Shown in pieces: positions 8,841 through 16,918 of a stretch of DNA of 64,000 bases. Under the pieces are notes generated by a model. That model did no database searches. It saw nothing but the letters and a program-made list of their open reading frames with translations, and was not told the DNA's origin. A program made the translations under genes and the position numbers. The DNA lies in the NCBI RefSeq assembly GCF_023631325.1, contig NZ_JALQDG010000046.1:62001-126000 (forward strand), read 5' to 3'. Source of the stretch: Caballeronia sp. INDeC2 (lineage in GTDB: Bacteria; Pseudomonadota; Gammaproteobacteria; Burkholderiales; Burkholderiaceae). Every line of letters begins with the position of its first letter. Positions within the stretch are counted from its first letter, which is position 1.

Positions 8841-9335
8841 TAATCCTTAATAAATAGATGACATGCATCTCAAAATCGAGAGGCGGGACCAAAGTTTTTG
8901 GGCCTGCCCGACCTGGCGGCAGGCGCACCAGCCTACGAACTTGACTCTTGGAACGTCAATGGGGTCGTATTAGAACAGGTTTTACATCAATTAAAAAGTA
9001 TCCTCAGATTGCCTAAATATTTGATAAAGGACACGCGCCGGCCTCGGCAGACATTGATGGAAAACGGATTTTCAAACGCCGCTCATGACATCGCCCAGCG
9101 TTCCCGGGCGGCGGCCCCACCCCAACGCCGACATTAATTGACATTTCTCGTCGACTCCGAATTCATCTCGAAAATAGCCCGCATATCCCGTGACTGACGG
9201 CAAGTAGCCGTTATCACGCGATTCGTATTCCTTGATCGGTAATCAAATGCCCTTTCATGAGTAGGTATACGAATTAAATGTTCGCCTATAGAATCCTGTC
9301 CCCAATACAAACGAATAGCACCACCAAATACACTC
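8841..9335. other. Divergent control region between tssB and tssK (no gene seen)
   Basis: About 495 bases, clearly richer in A+T than the flanking genes, separate the two divergent T6SS operons. I see no convincing open frame with a ribosome site. A TTGACA at 9138-9143 could be a -35 box for the rightward operon, but the sequence 17 bases later (ATTCAT) is a poor -10. I found no clear sigma-54 GG-N10-GC element. tssK itself has only a weak ribosome site before its ATG at 9336. The region must hold promoters for both operons, but I cannot place them with certainty. Confidence 0.55.
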
Positions 9336-10688
9336 ATGCGGATCGATAAACCGCTCTGGCACGAAGGCCTGATTCTCACGCAACAGCATTTCCAGCAACA
9401 GGAGCGGTGGACGGAATTCGCCCTGCGCCAGTTCACGGCGGCCGCGCTCGCGCAGCCGTGGGGAACGCTCGACGTCGAGGTTGACGAAGACGCGCTCGCG
9501 GCCGGCCGCTTCAAGCTGTCGCGGCTCAGGCTGCGTTTTCCGGACGGCACGCCCATCGATACGTCGCTTGCGCAAGCGCTGCCGCCCGCGCGCGATCTCA
9601 CGCAAGGCGTGAGCGCCGAGCGGCAGAGCGTGACCGTGCTGGCCGCGCTCGCGCTGCCCGACGCCAACGGCAACAACTGCCGCATGGACGAGACAGCGCT
9701 CACGCGTCCGCGCCGTTCCTATCGCGAGTTCGTCAAGGTGGTCGATCTGAACGGAACGGACGAAACCGAGATTGCCGCGGAGCGTCACGCCGTGCGCCTG
9801 CTTTTCGACTTCGAGCCGCATGCAGACGACACCGTCTGCGAGATCGCGCGCCTGACGCGTTCGACGAGCGGCCAGTTCCAGCTCGACCGCCGCTACGTGC
9901 CGCCTTGCCTGTCGCTGGGCGCGCATGCGCTGCATGTCGAGCGCATCGGCCGTATCGCCGACATCCTGCTGGCCAAGAGCCTCGCGCTCGGTGCGCGACG
10001 CAGCGAGCGCATCGAACAGGTCGCCGAGTACGGCGTCGCCGACGTGCAACTGTTCTGGCTCCTGCACTGCATCCATGCGGCGTGGCCGAAGCTGCGGTTC
10101 CTCGCGTCGAATCCGAACCTGCCGCCCGAGCGGCTCTACGCGGTTCTGGCCGAGCTCGCCAGTTCGTTGATGACGTTCTCCACGAGCACGCAACTCACGG
10201 ATATCCCGTCGTACGATCACGTGCGTGCGGACGAAGTGTTCGCGCAGCTCGAATCGACGATCCGCAGCCTGCTCGACGCGATCATTCCGTCGCGCGTCGT
10301 GCCGATCGATCTCTCGCACGATAACGCGACCACGTGGAGCGGCAAGATTCTCGACACGCGCATCGCGGACGGCGCCGCCGACTGGTACCTGTCGGTCAAT
10401 TCGACGCTGCCGGCCTTCGAGCTCATCGAGCGGATTCCGCGCCTGTGCAAGATCGGCGCGCCCGACGAGGTCGATCACATCGTCAACTCGGCGCTCGCGG
10501 GCATTGCGCTAAAGGCCGTTCAACGCGTGCCGGCGGCGATCCCCGTGCGTCTCGACAATCAATACTTCGCGCTCGACGCCGCAAGCCCCGCGCTCGCCCG
10601 CATGCTGGCCGCGCGCGCATGCCAGGTCTACCTGCCGACGTCCGTGCCGGATGTCTCGCTCGAACTCTACGCGGTGCTGCGCTCATGA
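9336..10688 (+). CDS. tssK: Type VI secretion baseplate protein TssK
   Basis: The 450-residue protein is a full-length TssK, the trimeric connector that links the T6SS baseplate to the membrane complex. The N-terminus MRIDKPLWHEGLILTQQHFQ is the hallmark of the family (PLWxEGxxLxPQHFQ), which forms the baseplate-binding shoulder; the C-terminal third, ending in VPDVSLELYAVL, is the head that contacts TssL and TssM. The stop overlaps the tssL start in an ATGA, so the two are translationally coupled. It is the first gene of the rightward operon tssK-tssL-ompA-hcp-clpV-tssE. Confidence 0.95.
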   Translation: MRIDKPLWHEGLILTQQHFQQQERWTEFALRQFTAAALAQPWGTLDVEVDEDALAAGRFKLSRLRLRFPDGTPIDTSLAQALPPARDLTQGVSAERQSVTVLAALALPDANGNNCRMDETALTRPRRSYREFVKVVDLNGTDETEIAAERHAVRLLFDFEPHADDTVCEIARLTRSTSGQFQLDRRYVPPCLSLGAHALHVERIGRIADILLAKSLALGARRSERIEQVAEYGVADVQLFWLLHCIHAAWPKLRFLASNPNLPPERLYAVLAELASSLMTFSTSTQLTDIPSYDHVRADEVFAQLESTIRSLLDAIIPSRVVPIDLSHDNATTWSGKILDTRIADGAADWYLSVNSTLPAFELIERIPRLCKIGAPDEVDHIVNSALAGIALKAVQRVPAAIPVRLDNQYFALDAASPALARMLAARACQVYLPTSVPDVSLELYAVLRS

Positions 10689-11413
10689 ACATGCTGTCTA
10701 CGTCTCCCGCTTATCCGGGCCTGGTCGAACCGTCGCCGGGCGGCGCGTCGGCCACTTTGAGCGGCATCCGCGATCTGCTGCGCGACACGGCGCTCTTCGT
10801 CGCAAATCTGTCGACCGGCGGCACCGCAGAGGATTTCCGTGCCTTGCGTACGCGCTGCACGTCCATGGTCGCCGATTTGAGCGCTGCGCTCGAACGCCGC
10901 GGTTATCCGGAAGACGTTCGCGACGATGCGTTGAAGGCGCAATGCGCGCTCCTCGACGAAACGGCTCTGCTACATCTCTCCGACCAGGACAAGCCGAAAT
11001 GGTCCGCGCAGCCTTTGCAAGTCGAAAAATTCAAGCAGCACGATGGCGGCGAGCGCGTGTTCGAGCGGCTGGAGTTCCGCATGCGCGAGCGTTCGCCGCA
11101 GGTCGATCTGCTCGAATGCTATGCCGCCATTCTCGGCCTGGGATTCCTCGGCCGATACGCGGTTCACGGTGAAAACGAGCGGCTGGCGCTCATCGCCGAG
11201 CTGAATGGTCTGATCGCGCGGCTTCGCCCCGAAGGCGAACGCTCTCTCGTCATCGATCAGCCGGGCCGGCCCTTCGGCGACTGGATCCGGCGCGTCTCGC
11301 CGTGGGCTATCGCCGGACTCGGCTGCATCGTCGCGCTCGTGACGTGGATGATCTGGCACATCGCGCTCAATGTGCAGCTCGCCGCGTTGATTCCCCACGC
11401 CGTCAAGCCGTGA
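10685..11413 (+). CDS. tssL: Type VI secretion membrane protein TssL (DotU family, short form)
   Basis: I start at the ATG at 10685 in the ATGA overlap with tssK. The 242-residue protein carries the DotU domain (residues about 30-190, including CALLDETALLHL and the later ECYAAILGLGFLGRYAV) and one C-terminal membrane helix near residues 208-230, as in inner-membrane TssL. It has no peptidoglycan-binding domain of its own; that domain is instead supplied by the next gene. TssL docks TssK and normally pairs with TssM. Confidence 0.92.
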   Translation: MNMLSTSPAYPGLVEPSPGGASATLSGIRDLLRDTALFVANLSTGGTAEDFRALRTRCTSMVADLSAALERRGYPEDVRDDALKAQCALLDETALLHLSDQDKPKWSAQPLQVEKFKQHDGGERVFERLEFRMRERSPQVDLLECYAAILGLGFLGRYAVHGENERLALIAELNGLIARLRPEGERSLVIDQPGRPFGDWIRRVSPWAIAGLGCIVALVTWMIWHIALNVQLAALIPHAVKP

Positions 11414-11418
11414 GCAAC

Positions 11419-13101
11419 ATGCAAAGGTTGGGTTATCCGGCGCGCACGATCGTCGTGCTCGCAGCGCTTCTCGCGCTCGCCGTGCAGTGGCTCGTGCAGC
11501 CGTTCGGCAAGGAATGGGTCTGGCTCTGCACCGCCGGCATCGTGATCGCCGCGGCGGCGTTCATCGTCTGGCGCACCCGGCAACTGGCGCGTGCGCGCCG
11601 GCGAAGCGCGCATATCCTGCACGCGCTGGGCGCTGCGACCGTCGACATTCCGCTGAATCTGCGCGCCCGCATGCCGCTCGTGCTCGTCACGGGCGATGCG
11701 CTTGCCTCGCTCTTCGACCGCGGCGCGGGCGAGCCGCGTCTCGTATATATCGGCGATGGCGCGATCTGGCTGCGCGTGGATCGTCCGCAAGAGCTGCCCG
11801 AAGTCGCGCTCGCGATGCGTCAATGGCGCGACGGCCACGCGCCCGATGGCGTCGTGCTGAGCATCGCGCCCGCGCTCCACGCCGACGCCGACGCGCTCTC
11901 GCAACGCCTGCGCGTGGCGCGCCAGGCGCTCGCCGATGCATCGCGCATCGTGAGCGCGCGGCTGCCGGGCTACATCGCCGTGTATCAGCGTTTGACGAAC
12001 CTTGCGCCGCGCGATGCGAACGCGGTGCGTCAATGGCACAGCGTATCGGCCGGTGCGCCGCTCATCGATGCGGGGCGCTTCGAAGCCATGATCCGCAATG
12101 CGGAGAGCGAAGCCTGCCGCTACGCAGGCGATCGCTACGCGGCCGCTCATGCCGCGGCGCTGGCATCGATCGTCGGCTGGACGCAGCGTGTGGTCTTCGG
12201 CACGCTCACCGATCCGCGTCAGCCGGCCGCGCCCTGGGCGCTTCATGGCGCGGGCTGGATCGATTGCGGACCCGCGAGCGATGCGAACAAGCCGTGGGAG
12301 CATGACGTGCAATTGCAAACGCGCATCGCGCCCGCGACCGTCGATGCGGCGCCCGCGCCGTGGCCGTTGCCGCAATCGTTGCTCGAAGCGATGCCGCGCC
12401 GCGCCGCCATATCGCCGCGCATCGCCGCATTCGCGCACGCGATCGGCATCGCGGCGCTGGCCGCGGGCGCCGCCTTTCTCGGCGCGGGTCGGCACAACGC
12501 GGAACTGCTGGACCGCGTACACATGGATATGGAGCGCTACGCATCGATCGCGCCGGATCGCGACGCGGCCCGGCGCGATGCGTTGATGGCGCTCGTCGCG
12601 GATCGCGATGAACTCGATCGCAACGCCCGCACCGGCGAGCCGCTGAAGTTGTCTTTCGGTCTGTATCACGGTGCGCAACTGCTGCCCGCGTTGAATACGG
12701 CGATCGCAAGCTATCAGCCGCCGCCACCGCCGCCCGCCGTTGTGACGCTCGACAGCATGTCGCTCTTCGACAGCGGCAAGGCGCAGCTCAAGCCCGGCTC
12801 GACGCGCGCCCTCGTCGACGCCCTCGAAATGATCAAGGCGCATCCCGGCAAGCGGATACTCGTCGCGGGTCACACCGACAACGCAGGCGACGCCGTCAGC
12901 AACCTCAAGCTCTCGAACGCGCGCGCGGCGGCATTGCGCGACTGGCTGATCGACGCCTCGGGCATTCCGGCCACGCAGTTCGCGGTGCAAGGCTACGGCG
13001 ACACGCGTCCGCTCGTCGCCAACGACACGCCCGAGGGCCGCGCGAAGAATCGTCGCGTCGAGATCACGCTGGTGCCGGACGCTGCTAATAGCGCGAACTA
13101 G
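11419..13101 (+). CDS. T6SS-associated OmpA-domain protein with degenerate IcmF-like N-terminal region
   Basis: I use the ATG at 11419; a GTG at 11410 overlapping the tssL stop is equally possible. The 560-residue protein has two N-terminal membrane helices (about 9-25 and 33-50), a soluble region, a third helix near 334-357, a proline-rich linker and an OmpA/MotB peptidoglycan-binding domain from about 440 to 552 (LFDSGKAQLKPGS, VAGHTDNAG, RAKNRRVEI). The segment around residues 85-200 (LVLVTGDALASLF, GVVLSIAPALHADADAL, LPGYIAVYQRL) loosely follows the order of the TssM/IcmF nucleotide-binding domain, but no Walker A motif remains. It may anchor the complex to the cell wall and could substitute for part of TssM; that is inference. 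Confidence 0.75.
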   Translation: MQRLGYPARTIVVLAALLALAVQWLVQPFGKEWVWLCTAGIVIAAAAFIVWRTRQLARARRRSAHILHALGAATVDIPLNLRARMPLVLVTGDALASLFDRGAGEPRLVYIGDGAIWLRVDRPQELPEVALAMRQWRDGHAPDGVVLSIAPALHADADALSQRLRVARQALADASRIVSARLPGYIAVYQRLTNLAPRDANAVRQWHSVSAGAPLIDAGRFEAMIRNAESEACRYAGDRYAAAHAAALASIVGWTQRVVFGTLTDPRQPAAPWALHGAGWIDCGPASDANKPWEHDVQLQTRIAPATVDAAPAPWPLPQSLLEAMPRRAAISPRIAAFAHAIGIAALAAGAAFLGAGRHNAELLDRVHMDMERYASIAPDRDAARRDALMALVADRDELDRNARTGEPLKLSFGLYHGAQLLPALNTAIASYQPPPPPPAVVTLDSMSLFDSGKAQLKPGSTRALVDALEMIKAHPGKRILVAGHTDNAGDAVSNLKLSNARAAALRDWLIDASGIPATQFAVQGYGDTRPLVANDTPEGRAKNRRVEITLVPDAANSAN

Positions 13102-13196
13102 CTTCGCGAATCGAATCCCCGGGGTTCCCTCTCCGGGATCTTGTCGCTCAGGGATTTTCCTGGGCATTGCTTGGCAGTACCAAAGAGGAGTAGTAA

Positions 13197-13682
13197 ATGG
13201 CAATTCCTGCATACATGTGGCTCAAGGATGACGGCGGCGCGGACATCAAGGGTTCCGTCACGGTGCAAGGCCGCGAAGGCAGCGTCGAAATGGTCGCGTT
13301 CGACCACGGCGTGCACATCCCGACCGATGGCAACACGGGCAAGCTGACCGGCACGCGCGTGCACGCGCCGGTCACGCTGACCAAGGAAACCGACGCATCG
13401 ACGCCGTACCTGTACAAGGCAGTGACGAGCGGTCAGACGCTCAAGTCCGTCGAGATCAAGTGGTACAAGATCGACGACGCGGGCAAGGAGAAGGAATACT
13501 TCAACACCAAGCTCGACAACGTCAAGGTCGTCGCCGTGCGTCCGAAGATGCTCGACATCAAGAATCCGGATTACGAGAAGCACAACCATCTGGAAGAAGT
13601 CGAACTGCGCTACGAACAGATCACCTGGTCGTACAAGGACGGCAACATCATCCACAAGGACACGTGGAACGAGCGCGCGTAA
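13197..13682 (+). CDS. hcp: Type VI secretion tube protein Hcp (TssD)
   Basis: This 161-residue protein is a typical Hcp, the hexameric ring protein that stacks into the T6SS inner tube. MAIPAYMWLKDDGGADIKGS, the TGTRVHAPVTLTKETDAS loop and the closing EEVELRYEQITWSYKDG strand are diagnostic. It has a strong AAGAGGAG ribosome site seven bases before the ATG, consistent with the high expression needed. The 95-base gap after the OmpA gene and the terminator that follows suggest hcp may also have its own transcript end. Confidence 0.96.
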   Translation: MAIPAYMWLKDDGGADIKGSVTVQGREGSVEMVAFDHGVHIPTDGNTGKLTGTRVHAPVTLTKETDASTPYLYKAVTSGQTLKSVEIKWYKIDDAGKEKEYFNTKLDNVKVVAVRPKMLDIKNPDYEKHNHLEEVELRYEQITWSYKDGNIIHKDTWNERA

Positions 13683-13710
13683 GCGCCTCATGACGACGTG
13701 AGTCGTCGAA

Positions 13711-13740
13711 GCCAGTCCGCCTCGCGGGCTGGCTTTTTCT
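13711..13740 (+). terminator. Intrinsic terminator after hcp
   Basis: An 11-bp stem (AGCCAGTCCGC with GCGGGCTGGCT, one G-T pair) with a 3-base loop is followed directly by TTTTTC. It ends the hcp transcript, or attenuates read-through into clpV, which starts at 13798. Confidence 0.8.
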
Positions 13741-13797
13741 TCTGCGATTTCAACAGCCCCGCACGCCCTCTTTCATTCCCTCGTCACCGGACTTCAT

Positions 13798-16461
13798 ATG
13801 ACAATGCGCGATTCCACTCATCTGCTTCGCCGGCTCAATCCGCACTGCGCCCGCACGCTCGAAGCGGCCGCGAGCCTGTGCCAGACGCGCCTTTCCGATG
13901 AAATCACGGTCGAGCATTGGCTGCTGAAGCTGATCGAAGCGGACGAAGGAGATATTCCGGCGATCCTGCGTCACTATGAAATCGACGTGGATGCGATCTG
14001 GAACGCGCTGCTCGCCGCGATCGATCGTCTGCCGCGCAATCTGCGTGGCATGCCGTCGCTGTCCATCCAGCTCGCGAGCGTGCTGCAGGATGCGTGGAAT
14101 CTCGCCTCGCGCGAGGATATCGAAGGCACGATCCGCTCGGCGCATCTGCTGCGGGCAATCATCGCCGCGCCGCATGTGATGCGCACGCAAGACGCATGGC
14201 CGCTTTTCTCGCTGTCCGGCGCGCAGATCGAACGTCTGACGCCGCGGCTCGGACGCGCATCGTGCGAGAACGCGCCCGAGCAGGAAGACGATGAAGCCGA
14301 TGAAGCAAGCACTCCGTCATCCGAAACGAAAGCGGCCGCTCAACCCACGCCACGCTCGACCGAAGGCGAGGCACTCGAACGCTTCGCCATCAATCTGACG
14401 GACAAAGCGCGTCGCGGCGAGATCGATCCGGTGTTCGGCCGCGATCGCGAAATCCAGCAGATGATCGACGTGCTCGTGCGCCGCCGCAAGAACAACCCGA
14501 TCCTCGTCGGCGAGCCGGGCGTCGGCAAGACGGCGCTCGTCGAAGGGCTCGCGCTGCGTATCGCGCAAGGCACGGTGCCGTCGCTGTTGCGCGACGTGCG
14601 CATCCTCACGCTCGATCTCGGTCTACTGCAAGCCGGCGCGGGCGTGAAGGGCGAGTTCGAGCAGCGTCTGAAGAACGTGATCGACGAAGTAAAGGCATCG
14701 GCGACGCCGATCGTGCTCTTCATCGACGAAGCGCACACGCTGATCGGCGCGGGCAACTCGGCCGGAGGTTCCGATGCGGCCAATCTGTTGAAGCCGGCCC
14801 TCGCGCGCGGCGAACTGCGCACGATCGCCGCGACGACGTGGACGGAATACAAGGAATACTTCGAGCGCGACGCGGCGCTGGAGCGGCGCTTCCAGATGGT
14901 CAAGGTCGAGGAGCCCGACGACGATGCCGCCTGCCTGATGCTGCGCGGCCTCGCGACGCGCTACGCGAAGCATCACAACGTGCATATCCGCGACGAAGCG
15001 CTCGTCGCGGCGGTCAGGCTCTCGCGCCGTTACATCCCCGCGCGCCAGTTGCCGGACAAGGCCGTCGATCTGATCGATACGGCCGCCGCGCGCGTGCGCA
15101 TGGGTCTCGATACGCCGCCCGCCGAGTTGCAGCGCGCCCGCGCGGGCGTAGCGGCGCTGGAGCTCGAACGCTCGACCATCGATGCGGACGAGCGCGCGGG
15201 CATCGACGATGTGGCCACACGCCGCGACGCGCTCGAAACCGCGATCGCACAGGCAAAGCAGGAACTCGCGGAGATCGAAGCGCGCTATGAGCATGAGCTG
15301 TCTCTGGTCCGCACGCTGCTCGAACAACGCGGCGACGGCGCGACGAAGCCCAACGCCCGCGCCTTCGCCGCCGCCAAGAGCGCGCTCGCCGAAGCACAAG
15401 GCAAGACGCCGCTGATCTTCGCCGATGTCGATGCGCAAGCCATCGCGCGCGTGGTCGCCGAATGGACCGGTGTGCCGGTCGGCAATCTTCTAGAAGACGA
15501 ACTGCTGAACTTGCTCACGCTCGAGGACCAGTTGCAAAAGCGCGTGGTCGCGCAAGACGACGCGCTCGGCATGCTTGCGCAAAGCCTGCGCACCGCGAAA
15601 GCGGGACTCAAGAGCGAGCATGCGCCGCTCGGCGTCTTCCTGCTGACGGGGACATCGGGCGTCGGCAAGACCGAGACCGCGCTCGCGCTCGCCGACGTGC
15701 TCTTCGGCGGCGAAGCTGCGCTCACGACGATCAACATGTCGGAGTATCAGGAAGCGCACACAGTATCGCAGTTGAAGGGCTCGCCCCCGGGTTATGTCGG
15801 TTACGGGCGCGGCGGCATTCTCACCGAAGCCGTGCGCCAGCGCCCCTACAGCGTCGTCCTGCTCGATGAAGTGGAGAAGGCGCATCGTGACGTGCTCGAC
15901 ATGTTCTACCAGGTCTTCGACCGCGGCTCGATGCGCGATGGCGAGGGCCGCGAGATCGACTTCCGCAACTGCGTGATCCTGATGACGTCGAACCTCGGCA
16001 GCGAACAAATTCACGATGCGACGACCGATACGCCCGACATCGCGCACGCCGCGCTGCTCGACGCCATTCATGATCCGCTCGTCAAGCACTTCCAGCCTGC
16101 GCTGCTCGCGCGCTTCCAGACGCTCGTCTATCGACCGCTCGACGTGAGCGCGCTCGGCAGCATCGTGCGGCTGAAGATCGCGAAGATCGCGGCTCGCCTG
16201 AAGCGTCAGCATGACGTGACGCTCGTGTGCGACGAGTCGCTGATCGCATCGCTCGCCGAGATGTGCCTGTCGCGCGATTCGGGTGCGCGCAACATCGACG
16301 CATTCCTCGATCAGCGCATCCTGCCCACGGTCTCGCGCGAACTGCTCACGCGCATGGCGAGCGGCGCAGCGCCCGCGGAGATTCGTCTCGCGCAATCCGA
16401 GGAAGGTAATCTGACGATCGAGTTCATCGATCGCGGCGAACCCGTGCAAGCAGCCGTCTGA
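13798..16461 (+). CDS. clpV: Type VI secretion AAA+ ATPase ClpV (TssH)
   Basis: The 887-residue protein has the length and domain order of ClpV: an N-terminal Clp-N domain (1-150) that binds contracted sheath, AAA+ domain 1 with Walker A GEPGVGKTALVEG near residue 239 and Walker B VLFIDEAHTL, a coiled middle domain near 440-520, and AAA+ domain 2 with GTSGVGKTETALAL near 620 and VVLLDEVEKAH. It disassembles contracted TssBC sheath so the subunits can be reused. It is followed 11 bases later by tssE. Both ATPase sites look intact. Confidence 0.95.
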   Translation: MTMRDSTHLLRRLNPHCARTLEAAASLCQTRLSDEITVEHWLLKLIEADEGDIPAILRHYEIDVDAIWNALLAAIDRLPRNLRGMPSLSIQLASVLQDAWNLASREDIEGTIRSAHLLRAIIAAPHVMRTQDAWPLFSLSGAQIERLTPRLGRASCENAPEQEDDEADEASTPSSETKAAAQPTPRSTEGEALERFAINLTDKARRGEIDPVFGRDREIQQMIDVLVRRRKNNPILVGEPGVGKTALVEGLALRIAQGTVPSLLRDVRILTLDLGLLQAGAGVKGEFEQRLKNVIDEVKASATPIVLFIDEAHTLIGAGNSAGGSDAANLLKPALARGELRTIAATTWTEYKEYFERDAALERRFQMVKVEEPDDDAACLMLRGLATRYAKHHNVHIRDEALVAAVRLSRRYIPARQLPDKAVDLIDTAAARVRMGLDTPPAELQRARAGVAALELERSTIDADERAGIDDVATRRDALETAIAQAKQELAEIEARYEHELSLVRTLLEQRGDGATKPNARAFAAAKSALAEAQGKTPLIFADVDAQAIARVVAEWTGVPVGNLLEDELLNLLTLEDQLQKRVVAQDDALGMLAQSLRTAKAGLKSEHAPLGVFLLTGTSGVGKTETALALADVLFGGEAALTTINMSEYQEAHTVSQLKGSPPGYVGYGRGGILTEAVRQRPYSVVLLDEVEKAHRDVLDMFYQVFDRGSMRDGEGREIDFRNCVILMTSNLGSEQIHDATTDTPDIAHAALLDAIHDPLVKHFQPALLARFQTLVYRPLDVSALGSIVRLKIAKIAARLKRQHDVTLVCDESLIASLAEMCLSRDSGARNIDAFLDQRILPTVSRELLTRMASGAAPAEIRLAQSEEGNLTIEFIDRGEPVQAAV

Positions 16462-16472
16462 AGCGAGCGACG

Positions 16473-16900
16473 ATGCCAGCTGGTCCATCCCTCTACGAAA
16501 TGCTGCTCGGCCAGATCGACGGCGAGCCGCTCAGCGACTTCGACGACCGCACGCTCGAAGTCCTGAGCGTGCAGCAAAACGTGCGGCGCATCCTGAACAC
16601 GCGGGCTGGCGCGCTCAAGCACCTGCCCGACTACGGGCTGCCCGATCTGACCAACATCTACAAGGCGCTGCCCGCGTCGTCACAGGCGCTCAAGGAACAG
16701 ATGGAACGACGCTCCTGAAGTACGAACCGCGCATCCGGGCGATCGACGTGGAAATGGTCAGCACGCCCGAACCGGGCTTGCAGGTGAGCTTCGAGATGAC
16801 GTGTCATTTGAAGCGCGCGGGTCTCGTGCGCTTCGGGACGTACTTCGTTCCGCCTGGCGTTTTCAGGCTGGAGCGGCGCGTGCGCGAAGGGAAGATCTGA
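16473..16900 (+). pseudogene. tssE: T6SS baseplate gene tssE with a -1 frameshift
   Basis: The ATG at 16473 opens a frame that matches TssE (gp25-like baseplate lysozyme homologue): LLGQIDGEPLSDFDDRTLEV, NVRRILNTRAG, LPDYGLPDL. It stops at 16718, after 81 residues, right after LKEQMER. The rest of TssE continues in another frame from about 16710 to the TGA at 16898-16900: TLLKYEPRIRAIDVEM, QVSFEMTCHLKRAGLVRFGT. Adding one base near 16708-16712 would restore a protein of about 142 residues, the family length. The gene is therefore either broken by a single-base deletion or affected by a sequencing error. Loss of TssE usually impairs but does not always abolish T6SS assembly. Confidence 0.85.
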
Positions 16901-16918
16901 GCGCGCGTCTCGCGTACT

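Noticed and set aside
9138..9166. TTGACA plus ATTCAT as the promoter of the tssK operon
   Set aside because: The -10 match is poor and the leader would be about 160 bases; noted only within the intergenic entry.
11257..13212. A 651-codon minus-strand open frame opposite the T6SS OmpA gene
   Set aside because: Composition is that of an antisense shadow (Arg-rich, no motif), and the plus-strand frame has clear OmpA motifs.
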